A stretch of DNA of 26,722 nt. It comes from Planctomycetaceae bacterium. GTDB lineage: Bacteria > Planctomycetota > Planctomycetia > Pirellulales > Pirellulaceae. A program made the translations under genes and the position numbers. Each line of letters opens with the position of its first letter. Position 1 is the stretch's first letter. Of this stretch, positions 1 through 8,621 are shown one piece after another. The notes under the pieces were generated by a model that saw only the letters and a list, made by a program, of their open reading frames with translations, searched no databases and was not told the DNA's origin. The DNA lies in contig NYXM01000076.1 in assembly GCA_002685655.1 (NCBI GenBank), positions 1 to 26,722 on the forward strand. The letters run 5' to 3'.

Positions 1-567
1 ACGCACCCGACATGGGAGATGGGGCCCAAGATTACGGTCGATTCGGCGACGATGATGAACAAAGCGCTGGAGGTGGTCGAGGCCCGGTGGCTTTTCGATT
101 TGCCACCGGAACAGATCGAAGTGGTGGTTCACCCGCAGTCAATTGTCCATTCAATGGTAGAATTCAAGGATGGTTCGGTGATTGCTCAATTGAGCCCCCC
201 GGACATGAGACTGCCGATTCAATACGCTTTGACCTATCCTGACCGTTGGGAGGGTCCAGCGACCAAGTTAGATTTTACGCAGGCGATGGATCTGCAATTC
301 GAACCGGTCGACTTTACTCGATTTCCAGCGTTAGCGCTGGGTTACGAGGTGGCCCGTGCGGGCGGAACATCCGGCGCGGTGCTCAACGCGGCAAACGAGG
401 CGGCTGTGGATGGATTCCTCGCTGGCCAAATCGGGTTCAACGACATCGTGCCGGCGTGCCGCGCGGTTCTTGATCATCATGACTTTGACGACACTCCCAC
501 GCTAAAGCGACTTGTGGAACTGGATGTGTGGGCTCGACGGGAGGTAACACGGTGGGTTTGTGCCTGA
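1..567 (+). CDS. dxr: 1-deoxy-D-xylulose 5-phosphate reductoisomerase, C-terminal part (5' end outside window)
   Basis: Dxr (IspC) converts 1-deoxy-D-xylulose 5-phosphate to 2-C-methyl-D-erythritol 4-phosphate with NADPH in the cytoplasm, the committed step of the MEP isoprenoid pathway. The frame is open from base 1 and carries the family's most conserved block, [20 protein letters not shown], then [16 protein letters not shown] and [14 protein letters not shown]. The C-terminal helical domain shows [13 protein letters not shown]. About 188 residues are present, roughly the C-terminal half of a protein that is normally near 390-400 residues. The stop codon lies inside the start region of the downstream RseP-like gene, so the two are probably translationally coupled; dxr followed by rseP is a common bacterial order. 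The identification is secure; only the N-terminus is missing. Confidence 0.95.
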   Translation, partial: THPTWEMGPKITVDSATMMNKALEVVEARWLFDLPPEQIEVVVHPQSIVHSMVEFKDGSVIAQLSPPDMRLPIQYALTYPDRWEGPATKLDFTQAMDLQFEPVDFTRFPALALGYEVARAGGTSGAVLNAANEAAVDGFLAGQIGFNDIVPACRAVLDHHDFDDTPTLKRLVELDVWARREVTRWVCA

Positions 568-2738
568 TTGCTGAATTTGACTTGGACGGGACGCTCAACA
601 TCTTGTGGATAATTGGCTCCGTTGCCTGCGGTCTCGGTTTTGTCATTTTCGTCCACGAATTGGGTCACTTTTTGGTCGCCAAGATGTGCGGCGTGAAGTG
701 CGAAAAGTTCTACATTGGCTTCGACGTTCCAATTAAGCTCGGGCCGATCAAACTGCCTTCGCGTCTTGGCCGGTTCCAATGGGGCGAAACCGAATATGGG
801 GTCGGCATCATCCCGCTCGGTGGCTATGTCAAGATGCTCGGCCAGGACGACGACCCTCGCGCGGCACAGGCCGAAGCGGATCGCATCAAGATCCGCAAGG
901 GCGACGCTGCAGATCGCGACGGCGCGGCAACGGGCGAAGAGACGGCCGATCGGGATGCCGTGTCACAGTCCGAATCGACCGCAGCGGCGTCTGTGGCGGC
1001 AACCGGCGGCGACGCGGACGACGAGTTTGAACTCGATCCGCGCAGCTTTCCTGCCAAGACCGTGCCTCAGCGAATGGCGATTATTTCTGCCGGCGTCATC
1101 ATGAATCTAATCTTCGCTGTTATCTTCGCGACGTTCGCCTTTCGCAGCGGTGTCTCCTACAAACCGTGCGAAGTCGGTGAGGTCGTACCCGGTAGTCCAG
1201 CGTGGGTTATCGGACTAAGGCCGAGAGATCTCATCGTGCAACTTGGAAATGGTAAACCCAGCGACCACCTCCGTTTTGATTGGGACCTGCGCAATGCGGT
1301 CCACATGGTGGGCCAGACGGACGAACTGTCGATGTTAGTGCGGCGCGGAAAATACCAGGAAGAGTCGTTCGCATTACGTCCGGTGATCCACAAAGTGGCA
1401 GGCGAAGAATTTCCGATGTTGGGTATCGCTCAGGCCGCAAGGCCGAACTTGTCCGACCTGATGCCAGCCATCGAGGGGTATCCAGCCAGCCAAGCCACAC
1501 CGGCGTTCGAAGGCGGCGACCGCGTCGTGGCAATTGACGGACAATCCGTTCAAGATGGCTACCAGATTCGCAGTCTGCTCGCACGGTTGTCGGACAAGGC
1601 CGTCAAAATCACCGTGGAAAGAAAGTCCAAGGATGGCGAGACCAAGACCGGACCACGAGCGGACATCATTGTCCAGCCCAACCACATCAAACGTCTCGGC
1701 CTGGTCATGACGCCGGGCGGCATTTCGGGGATCTATCCAGGCTCGCCTGGCGAGCAAGCGGGCTTTGAAATGGGTGACGTGCTGCTAGCGGTCAATGGTC
1801 AACCGATCGTCGATCCGATGTCGTTGGCAACGCAGCTGATTCCTTTGTGGGGAACGGAGGTCGAGTTTCAAGTGCGGCGAGGAGAGGCCAGCGAACCAAT
1901 CGCCGTCAAAGCAACGCCGCTGCCCCCGAATTCGTTTGAAAACGACTTTTCACTCGGGTCCCCAATGGCAGTCCGATCGTTGGGTATCGTTTTTCCGGTC
2001 GATCCGACGGTTGTGGCAGTGACCGCCAGCAGTGTGGCCGAGGAACAGGGGGTCGAACCCGGAGACAAGGTCACCGCGGTTCAATTCTCGTCGACCGATG
2101 TGACCAAAGATCTCGAAGAGCTGATCTTCAGCGGTGAAGAAATCCCCTTGGATACCAAAACGATAACGTGGCCCTTTATCTATGCGAAGTTGCAAGAGAT
2201 GTCGGAAGACGTCCGCATCAAACTGACAATGGATCGCAACGGCATGCGCCGGTCAGTTACGATGCAGCCTGCCGTGACTGACGAGTTTTTTGCGGAACGT
2301 GGCCTGGCCTTCACTCGCAAGAAGGCGACTCACAAGGCGAAAACATGGGGCGCGGCCGTCGGGCTCGGATTTCGTCAAACCAAAGAAGACCTGGGACGGG
2401 TCGGCGCGGTCCTCAAGGGGCTGTCGACTGGCGGAATCTCGCCGAAGAAACTGGGCGGCCCATTGTCGATTGCGACGGTGGCGGGCCTGGAGGCATCCGA
2501 GAGCGTTTCGCGGCTGTTGATTTTTCTCACCCTCCTGAGTGCCAACCTGGCGATCATCAACTTCCTGCCTATTCCAGCGTTGGACGGAGGGCACATGATG
2601 TTTCTGACCGTCGAATGGGTGCGCGGAAAACCGGTTGATGAACGGCTGCAAATGACGCTCACTTTGGTCGGCGTCGCGTGCCTGCTGGGTTTGATGCTCT
2701 TTGTGTCGGGCATGGACATTCGAAGGCTGTTCTTCTAG
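552..2738 (+). CDS. rseP: RseP-type site-2 intramembrane zinc metalloprotease with multiple PDZ domains
   Basis: Members of this family cut transmembrane anti-sigma factors or remnant signal peptides inside the membrane. Numbered from the GTG at 552, the zinc motif HELGH lies at residues 35-39 in the first membrane helix. The second metal-site motif, [12 protein letters not shown], is near the C-terminus and is followed by a last hydrophobic segment. Between them are at least two PDZ-like modules (around residues 207-290 and near the [17 protein letters not shown] stretch) and probably a third divergent one (around [18 protein letters not shown]). The GTG at 552 is preferred because GGGAGGT lies six bases upstream; a GTG at 528 would add eight residues. 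At about 728 residues it is much longer than E. coli RseP (about 450). Part of the excess is a low-complexity Asp/Ala/Ser-rich insert at about residues 99-162. It overlaps the end of dxr by 16 bases. Confidence 0.92.
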   Translation: MGLCLIAEFDLDGTLNILWIIGSVACGLGFVIFVHELGHFLVAKMCGVKCEKFYIGFDVPIKLGPIKLPSRLGRFQWGETEYGVGIIPLGGYVKMLGQDDDPRAAQAEADRIKIRKGDAADRDGAATGEETADRDAVSQSESTAAASVAATGGDADDEFELDPRSFPAKTVPQRMAIISAGVIMNLIFAVIFATFAFRSGVSYKPCEVGEVVPGSPAWVIGLRPRDLIVQLGNGKPSDHLRFDWDLRNAVHMVGQTDELSMLVRRGKYQEESFALRPVIHKVAGEEFPMLGIAQAARPNLSDLMPAIEGYPASQATPAFEGGDRVVAIDGQSVQDGYQIRSLLARLSDKAVKITVERKSKDGETKTGPRADIIVQPNHIKRLGLVMTPGGISGIYPGSPGEQAGFEMGDVLLAVNGQPIVDPMSLATQLIPLWGTEVEFQVRRGEASEPIAVKATPLPPNSFENDFSLGSPMAVRSLGIVFPVDPTVVAVTASSVAEEQGVEPGDKVTAVQFSSTDVTKDLEELIFSGEEIPLDTKTITWPFIYAKLQEMSEDVRIKLTMDRNGMRRSVTMQPAVTDEFFAERGLAFTRKKATHKAKTWGAAVGLGFRQTKEDLGRVGAVLKGLSTGGISPKKLGGPLSIATVAGLEASESVSRLLIFLTLLSANLAIINFLPIPALDGGHMMFLTVEWVRGKPVDERLQMTLTLVGVACLLGLMLFVSGMDIRRLFF

Positions 2739-3043
2739 AGCGCGTGCCGATTCACTGTGGCGGCGTGTCGCAGGCGTTGGCTCGCGTGGCGGCCAGGTCG
2801 AAACAGAATATGGGCAATTGGTCGAACATCTTCGAGCGAGCGACGCGGTCTTTGCCGACGAACAAGCGGGCCGAGCGTGCATTTTGTCCAGCGGTCATCG
2901 CGAGCAAACTATCGTGCGACAACAAGACTGAGGCCTGACGTCGCTGCTGGCAGATCCTCACCAGCCTCGTCGCCACCTGTGACGTCCTGTTTCGTCGACT
3001 TCCTCGCCCCACGCATTCCACTAGCGCTAAAGCCGGGTTAGAC
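2739..3043. other. Non-coding gap, left part
   Basis: This stretch follows the rseP stop and precedes structured repeat copy A. Short open frames exist on both strands, but none has a family-like sequence, a convincing ribosome binding site or a recognisable motif. No tRNA, clear terminator or promoter is visible. It could be the remnant of a lost gene, but nothing in the sequence proves this. Confidence 0.4.
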
Positions 3044-3239
3044 ACCGAACGAACTAAATCAACGCTGAAGGTGTTGCATATCTCGGGATTGTCGCACGCC
3101 TTCAGCGTGCAAATGTTCTCCATTCCCATTACCCAGGGTGGCGCGGCTGCGCCGCTGACCCTGGGCTACGATGTGTAACGCCTTCGGCGTTGCGTCTTGC
3201 GAGCCCGCTAACCATGTACTGCGCTTGTACCGGCCTACT
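3044..3239 (-). repeat. Structured intergenic repeat, copy A
   Basis: By hand alignment this element matches the reverse complement of 16847-17043 at about nine bases in ten along its whole length. Read on the plus strand, it holds a degenerate inverted pair GCTGAAGGTGT / ACGCCTTCAGC. It then has a stem CCCAGGGT / ACCCTGGG enclosing GGCGC / GCGCC, and a tight hairpin AACGCC-TTC-GGCGTT. It ends in CCGGCCTAC, the mirror of the GTAGGCCGG motif seen at 16848 and 18605. It lies 40 bases beyond the stop of the leftward NamZ-type gene and between two convergent genes. The strand given is arbitrary: it places GTAGGCCGG first, in the direction of the NamZ-type gene. Confidence 0.8.
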
Positions 3240-3244
3240 TGCTG

Positions 3245-3286
3245 ATGCGCCAGTCGGCTAAGGGTATGCGCCAGTCGGCTAAGGGT
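3245..3286. repeat. Perfect 21-bp tandem duplication at the end of the NamZ-type gene
   Basis: The 21-base unit ATGCGCCAGTCGGCTAAGGGT occurs twice back to back (3245-3265 and 3266-3286) with no mismatch. On the minus strand each unit contains TACCCTTAG, which encodes the final Tyr-Pro and the stop codon of the NamZ-type gene, so the gene end exists in duplicate. The first in-frame stop (3279-3281) is the one used. The lack of divergence between units suggests a recent slippage or duplication event. Confidence 0.9.
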
Positions 3287-4464
3287 ACAGAAGACAACCC
3301 GCGACACGATTTCGCCACACGTTCGCATCGAAGTCAATGAGCGCGGACACGTGATCGGCGTCCTGAAGTCCACCGGATTCGATCTGATCACGCAGACGAT
3401 CACTGCCAAACAGAATGTCGATCGGCATCTTCTCCGTTTCGTATTCGTACGGAGGTGGCAACCAAGCCAGCTGGTTCGGCCAGAGTCGGCCAACACACGC
3501 CAACAGAGCGACGGTCGTGAAATGTGAGGGCGTCCAGCACGTGAAGTGAGACGCCGCCACAATCTTGGTCCTGCCATTTGTCGAACGTGGGTCGGAAGCG
3601 CGTCGGCACGCATCGGACCGCGGGCAATGCCATTTCTGACATTGCATCGGCCAGTCGAAAAGGATCGATGAACGGTGCTCCAGCAACCTCGAACGGTCGA
3701 GTCGTGCCACGTCCTTCGGAGAGATTGGTTCCTTCCAGCAACACCTGACCCGGGTAGACCAATGTCGATTCAAACCGGGGCAGATTCGGAGAAGGCGGCA
3801 GCCAGGCGCGTCCGGCAGCTGGCCACAATCGTTGACGGTCCCAGCCTCGCACGCTAACGACGTCGACGTCGGCGCCGATTGTCAGTTCCTGATTCACAAA
3901 TCGCGTGAGCTCGCCCAAGCTCAGACCGTGACGCATTGGAATCGTGACGCGTCCAACGAATGTCTCCCAACCGGACTCGAGCAGCGGTCCTTCCGAGAGC
4001 CCACCAAGCGGATTTGGCCGGTCCAGCACCACCAACGGTATCTCCGCCTCTGCACACGCTTCAAGACAGATCGAAATCGTCCAGGCAAACGTGTAGACGC
4101 GCGTTCCCACATCCTGCAGATCGACCACCAGACAATCCAAACCTTGCAACCACTCCGACAATGGCCGACGCGTTTCGCTGTACAGGCTGTAGATGGGAAG
4201 GCCCAGCGGCGGGTAAACGGCGTGCGGCGATTCGATCATGTTCGCCTGTTGTTCGCCCCACAGACCATGTTGAGGTGAGAAAAGGGCGACCAACTGACGG
4301 GGAAACCGCTCTGCGAGGACATCGCTGGAGAAGCGGAAATCAGAATCGACCGACGCCAGGTTCATCAATAACCCGAACTTGCCGTCTCGCATCGCAGCGG
4401 GCGGTTCATCCAGACAGTGTTCCAGGCCGAACTGAATCGGATCAGTGGATGTGGTCATCGACAT
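3279..4464 (-). pseudogene. Stand-alone NamZ-type (DUF1343, GH171-like) gene with an internal frameshift
   Basis: This gene belongs to the DUF1343 family, whose characterised members are exo-beta-N-acetylmuramidases (NamZ). From ATG 4464 (alternative 4458) the reading frame shows YSLYSETRRP, DLQDVGTRVYTF and VVLDRPNPLGG, then SPNLPRFESTLVYPG and GTNLSEGRGTTRPFEVAGAP. It runs in frame until about LDALTF (near 3520) and then drifts into unrelated residues with a stop at 3400. The expected C-terminus (LWPNQLAW, PPYEYETEKMPIDILFGSD, final CLLYP) continues one base over and ends at 3279. Compared with the neighbouring fusion protein, the stretch between the two parts is 11 bases short, which gives exactly this shift. 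No signal peptide is visible, unlike the fusion. The family SPEHG motif reads SPQHG (Gln65). It follows the fusion gene by 62 bases. It is either a decaying paralogue or affected by a sequence error. Confidence 0.82.
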
Positions 4465-4526
4465 CGTTGGGCGTCCGCGATTCCTTCGTGGTCCGACAGA
4501 TGTTCTCCGTTTTCAGCACAGCCTCG

Positions 4527-6932
4527 CTAGGGGTAGATCAGAAAACGGGCTCGGCGATCGAGAAACTTCCGCAGTTCGACTTGATATCCTGCTTCGATTT
4601 CACGTCGTGATTGCAACGTCAGCACACCATCCAAAGTACGGGCGTTGCTGAGCAATCTCGCATACGCATCGGCTTTCCATGTGTCCGGATAGAGTCGCCG
4701 AAGTTGTAGCGCGATCTCAAGGCCTGTCGGCAGCGGCCGAAACTGTTTTCGATCGACAACGATCGTATTGACGCCACCGCACACCTCGTCGGCGAACTTG
4801 CTGGCATCGGGTGTAAAGCGAATTGGTACAAAGCGAACGCCGGGCAACTCGGCTCGGTTGAGTTCCCTGGCCAATTCCTGGCCGTCGATCCACGGTGCCC
4901 CAACCACCTCGAACGGCGTGTCCGTCCCGCGACCAACCGAGAGATTTGTCGTCTCCAGGAGCCCGATGCCCGGGTAGAGCACTGCTTCGTTCAGGCTTCG
5001 CATATTCGGCGAAGGGTTGATCCAAGTGAGGCCCGTGGCGTCAAAAAAATCGCTCCGCTCCCAGCCTTCGACGGGAACCACGTGCAAGTCCAAGCCAAGT
5101 TGAAGTTCTTCGTTGAACATCCGGGCGAGTTCACCGACCGTCATCCCGTGGCGGACTGCAATGGTGTGCCAACCAACGAACGATTCGCGACCGTGATCCA
5201 GAACGGGGCCAGCCACATCGACGCCGTTGATCGGGTTGGGTCGGTCCAGCACGACAAATTTCACGTCATGCTCGGCCGCCGCCTTCATCGCCTCGCCCAT
5301 AGTGGAGACATACGTATAGAACCGCGCTCCGATGTCTTGAATGTCAAATACCAACGTGTCAACGCCGGCCAGCATCTCGGCCGTCGGCCGTCGGGTCGCG
5401 CCGTAGAGGCTATGGACCGTGAGACCCGTTGTCTTGTCGTTCACGTCGTCAACAATGCGTTGGTCGAGGGTTCCCAAAAAGCCATGTTCCGGGCTGAACA
5501 GCGCCGCCAGATCCACCTGCGGAGCAGCGTGCAGAACCTGAACCGTACTGGTGTGATTGCGATCCAGACTGGTGTGATTTGCAATCAGGCCGACGCGCCC
5601 CTTCAACGGCTTGAACCCATCACGTTGTAAGACATCAATGCCGGACAGAACCTTCGTCTGGACGCGCTTGACATCGCCTGGTTTGGCACTGGCTGCTTTA
5701 TCATTTGCTCCGCCGCGCGTCTCCGGCAGGTCCACCTGCGCCGGCAAGCGAATGGCACCCGCTGCGATCGTGCCAATCCGACCGGCCAGATGATTCACCG
5801 AACCTCTGCCATCAGGATGAAGTCGGTTGCTGAGGAAGATGACGAAAAGATCTAGATCGGGATCAATCCACAGCGTGGTTCCCGTAAACCCGCCATGACC
5901 GAAGGCCCGCGGCGAAAACTGCTCGCCTCGATTCGACGAATACCCTGACTGCTTATCCCAACCAAGTCCGCGCAGCCCGCTCGATACCGAGTACGGCCGT
6001 GTCATCATCTCGACCGTGTGAGGGCCCAAGATCGTCTTGCCGCCGTACGATCCGCGGCCGAGCATCATTTGCGCGTACACAGCTAGATCACTGGCTGTGG
6101 AAAACAAACCGGCGTGGCCGGCAACGCCGGCGAGCCGATAGGCGCGAGGGTCATGTACCTCGCCGCGCATCCAGCGCCCTTCGCGCTGTTCAGTCGGTGC
6201 GGCACGCGCCCGCAGATCTTCGCGAGGCAAGTAGCCCGTCTCCATCATCTGCAACGGGCCGAATAGATTCGCCTGTGTGAATTCGTGAATCGTTTTTCCT
6301 GTTTTGCGCCGCACCAGTTCGGCCAGCACGATGTAACCAACATCGGTGTAAACGAATTTAGTGCCGGGTTCCGCAACCAGTGGCAAGGCGAAGATCTTCT
6401 CCATCGCAACTGCCGGGCCGTCGCTGTAGTCGGCCAGACCGTTGTCCGGGATCAATCCACCTTGGTGCAACAGCAGTTCGCGCACGGTAACTTCGGCTTT
6501 GCCGTTCTGGCCGAATTCTGGAATGTGCTTCGCCACGGTGTCGCGCAATCTTATTTGACCACGTTCGATCAACTGCATGATGCTCGTTGCCGTTGCCACC
6601 GGCTTGGTAATCGACGCCATGTCGAAGACCGTATCGACGGTCATCCGTTCCTTTTCTGGTTCGAGTTGCCGAAACCCGTAGGCACGACGAAATACGACGC
6701 GTCCTCTTCGACCGATGCAGACGACACAGCCCGGCATGTTCTTCTGAGCCAACCCTTGGGAGACAACCTGGTCAATGCGATCCAAGTGGCCCGCGTCCAT
6801 TTCCGCGTCGCGGGGCGAGACGACCGGCAGACCAGTTTCGGAGCGGGCCGTCGTCGGGGCAAACAACATGCCGATCAATAGCAAAGTGAACAGCCGGGGA
6901 CTGTGCTCTAACGAACGAACGAAGTATGACAT
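4527..6932 (-). CDS. Exported serine hydrolase (beta-lactamase/AmiE-like) fused to NamZ-type exo-N-acetylmuramidase (DUF1343)
   Basis: This 801-residue protein has two enzymes in one chain. Residues 1-30 resemble a Sec signal peptide (hydrophobic core LFTLLLIGMLFAP). Residues about 40-395 are a class C beta-lactamase-type serine hydrolase with the S107-ITK-110 nucleophile/lysine pair, YTD at 195-197 in place of Tyr-x-Asn, and HGG at 346-348. Residues about 428-801 are DUF1343/NamZ, with FSPEHG at 479-484, SLYGATRRP, DIQDIGARFYTY, VLDRPNPINGVDVAGP and SPNMRSLNEAVLYPG. In Bacillus subtilis the amidase AmiE (YbbE) and the exo-muramidase NamZ (YbbC) are separate products of one MurNAc recovery operon; here they appear joined. 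By inference the protein removes peptide and then releases MurNAc outside the cytoplasm. AAAGGA lies eight bases upstream of the ATG. The symporter gene is 25 bases upstream on the same strand. Confidence 0.9.
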   Translation of the reverse strand: MSYFVRSLEHSPRLFTLLLIGMLFAPTTARSETGLPVVSPRDAEMDAGHLDRIDQVVSQGLAQKNMPGCVVCIGRRGRVVFRRAYGFRQLEPEKERMTVDTVFDMASITKPVATATSIMQLIERGQIRLRDTVAKHIPEFGQNGKAEVTVRELLLHQGGLIPDNGLADYSDGPAVAMEKIFALPLVAEPGTKFVYTDVGYIVLAELVRRKTGKTIHEFTQANLFGPLQMMETGYLPREDLRARAAPTEQREGRWMRGEVHDPRAYRLAGVAGHAGLFSTASDLAVYAQMMLGRGSYGGKTILGPHTVEMMTRPYSVSSGLRGLGWDKQSGYSSNRGEQFSPRAFGHGGFTGTTLWIDPDLDLFVIFLSNRLHPDGRGSVNHLAGRIGTIAAGAIRLPAQVDLPETRGGANDKAASAKPGDVKRVQTKVLSGIDVLQRDGFKPLKGRVGLIANHTSLDRNHTSTVQVLHAAPQVDLAALFSPEHGFLGTLDQRIVDDVNDKTTGLTVHSLYGATRRPTAEMLAGVDTLVFDIQDIGARFYTYVSTMGEAMKAAAEHDVKFVVLDRPNPINGVDVAGPVLDHGRESFVGWHTIAVRHGMTVGELARMFNEELQLGLDLHVVPVEGWERSDFFDATGLTWINPSPNMRSLNEAVLYPGIGLLETTNLSVGRGTDTPFEVVGAPWIDGQELARELNRAELPGVRFVPIRFTPDASKFADEVCGGVNTIVVDRKQFRPLPTGLEIALQLRRLYPDTWKADAYARLLSNARTLDGVLTLQSRREIEAGYQVELRKFLDRRARFLIYP

Positions 6933-6957
6933 TGCATTGGTCCTTTGACTTTCCTAA

Positions 6958-8511
6958 CTAGTTCTCATGTTGTGACGACTCTTGATTGCCAGGAACCACG
7001 TAGCTGGCCAGCACGCCGCCACCAAACGTCATTCCGCTCCCGATCACAGGAAGCCAGGGCCAGGCAACATTCCAACCAAACTCCGGCCCTACAATGAAAA
7101 CGACCAGCGGCGAAGCGAATTTGACGAACAGCAGGCCAGTCAATCCTACCATCAATCCGACCAACGCCGCGCGCTGATCAACGCGTCGGGTGCAAACCCC
7201 CAACAGAAACAGGCCTAACAGCAGCCCCGCTGAAAATCCCGCGATCGCCAACGCTTCGCCAACCACGCTGCGAGACACCCGCACGGCCAGCAGCGCGATC
7301 GCAATTTGAATGACGCCGAATAGGACCGTCAATCCGCGACTCCAATTCAGCAAGTGGCGTTCGCGGCTCCCGTCGCCGTCGTGATGTTTGAGAAAATCAT
7401 GCACGACCGCCGACGCCGACGAGTTTAACGAACTGGACAACGTCGACATGGCGGCGGCAAAGATGGCAGCCAGAAGCAAGCCGACTAAGCCAACATTGCG
7501 AGGCAATTCATGCACGACAAACGTCGCCAAGGCTTCATCATTTCGATTGATCACCACATTCGGCTGGACTTCTTCGTAGAAACAAGCGAGTCCCACTCCC
7601 AGTATCAAAAACAACGCGAACTGCAACATCACGACGAAGCCGCTGAAGAGGAGAGCGGTTCCAGCCCCGCGTTCGCTCCGCGCGGCCAGGTAGCGTTGCA
7701 CCATCATCTGGTCGGTGCCATGCGTGCCCAGTGTGAGAAACGCTCCGCCCACCAAACCGGCCCAAAACGTATATGGATCGTCCCAGGGAAACCCGTCGGG
7801 TGTTTGCCAAGGCCACGCGAAATCAAACACACGGAACTTATCCTGGGCCAAACCGAACTCAAGAAACTGGCTCCACCCGCCCGGGATTCGGTCCAACAGC
7901 ACCAATGCCACCACAATTCCTCCCGCCATGTAGACCAACAGTTGAATGCAATCATTCCAGACGACGGACTTCATGCCACCCATCATCGTATACACGATCG
8001 TGGCGACACCGATGACGAACACACAGCCTGGTAACGTCCAGCCGGTCGCTACGTGGAGCGCCATCGCGGTCAGGAACAGTCGCAGACCATCACCCAAATT
8101 GCGCGTCACCAGGAACACGAGTGAGGCCGTACGTTGAGTGGCGCCTCCGAATCGTTGGTGAAGGACCTCGTAGGCCGTACTCAATTGGCCGCGAAAGAAC
8201 TGCGGCAGCAAGAGAAACACGATGATGGTACGACCGACAACGTACCCCAGCGACAGTTGCAGGAAACGCATGTCGCCTGTTTCCTTCGCGAAGGCGATGC
8301 CCGGTACGCTCAGGAATGTCGCCGTGCTGGTCTCCGTCGCCACGATGGAACCCAAAATTGCCCACCATGGCAAATTTCGGCCACCGAGAAGGTAACCGTC
8401 CAAGTTCCGTTGCCCCCATCCGACCCACAACCCCAGGGCAACCGTCGCTGCCAGATAGGCAAGGAGGACGACAACGTCAAGGCCTCCGATTTGGCTGTAG
8501 TCAAGTTGCAT
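6958..8511 (-). CDS. Sodium:solute symporter (SSS family), candidate MurNAc importer
   Basis: This 517-residue polytopic inner-membrane protein carries SSS-family marks. These are YLLGGRNLPWW early on, IVATETSTATFLSVPG in the second helix region, YTMMGGMKSVVWND, and the long signature LGTHGTDQMMVQRYLAAR. About a dozen hydrophobic segments are visible. SSS transporters use the sodium gradient to import sugars, amino sugars, sialic acid or other solutes. The substrate cannot be read from the sequence. However, it is the first gene of a leftward unit with the hydrolase-NamZ fusion 25 bases downstream, and it faces murQ and a BadF-type kinase. In Tannerella forsythia an SSS protein (MurT) sits with a MurNAc kinase and MurQ and imports MurNAc, so that role is proposed here by context. 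The start is ATG 8511; the ribosome binding site is weak. Confidence 0.9.
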   Translation of the reverse strand: MQLDYSQIGGLDVVVLLAYLAATVALGLWVGWGQRNLDGYLLGGRNLPWWAILGSIVATETSTATFLSVPGIAFAKETGDMRFLQLSLGYVVGRTIIVFLLLPQFFRGQLSTAYEVLHQRFGGATQRTASLVFLVTRNLGDGLRLFLTAMALHVATGWTLPGCVFVIGVATIVYTMMGGMKSVVWNDCIQLLVYMAGGIVVALVLLDRIPGGWSQFLEFGLAQDKFRVFDFAWPWQTPDGFPWDDPYTFWAGLVGGAFLTLGTHGTDQMMVQRYLAARSERGAGTALLFSGFVVMLQFALFLILGVGLACFYEEVQPNVVINRNDEALATFVVHELPRNVGLVGLLLAAIFAAAMSTLSSSLNSSASAVVHDFLKHHDGDGSRERHLLNWSRGLTVLFGVIQIAIALLAVRVSRSVVGEALAIAGFSAGLLLGLFLLGVCTRRVDQRAALVGLMVGLTGLLFVKFASPLVVFIVGPEFGWNVAWPWLPVIGSGMTFGGGVLASYVVPGNQESSQHEN

Positions 8512-8528
8512 GAGTGCCTGACGAAGTA

Positions 8529-8540
8529 TTGCTCGAGCAA
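8529..8540. promoter_or_regulatory. Palindrome in the divergent symporter/murQ intergenic region, possible operator
   Basis: TTGCTCGAGCAA is a perfect 12-bp palindrome in the only gap (about 110 bases) between the divergent symporter and murQ genes. It lies 18 bases before the symporter ATG and 82 bases before murQ. No convincing -35/-10 pair could be matched to it, so assignment as a shared operator is inference from symmetry and position alone. Confidence 0.35.
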
Positions 8541-8621
8541 GAACAAAATGACCGCTGGCGCCACAATCATTTCCGATCCTTGCTTAGAATAGAGATGGGA
8601 TCATACCAGAGACACGCATCG

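Noticed and set aside
2752..3129. Minus-strand open frame of 125 codons in the gap after rseP
   Set aside because: It runs into repeat copy A, lacks a ribosome site and recognisable motifs, and its composition resembles out-of-frame sequence.
3044..3286. Possible CRISPR array, since repeats cluster here
   Set aside because: The tandem unit occurs only twice with no spacer, and the hairpin blocks differ from each other; no cas gene is present.
5082..6881. Plus-strand open frames opposite the hydrolase-NamZ fusion
   Set aside because: They are shadows of an intact 801-residue protein with catalytic motifs on the other strand.
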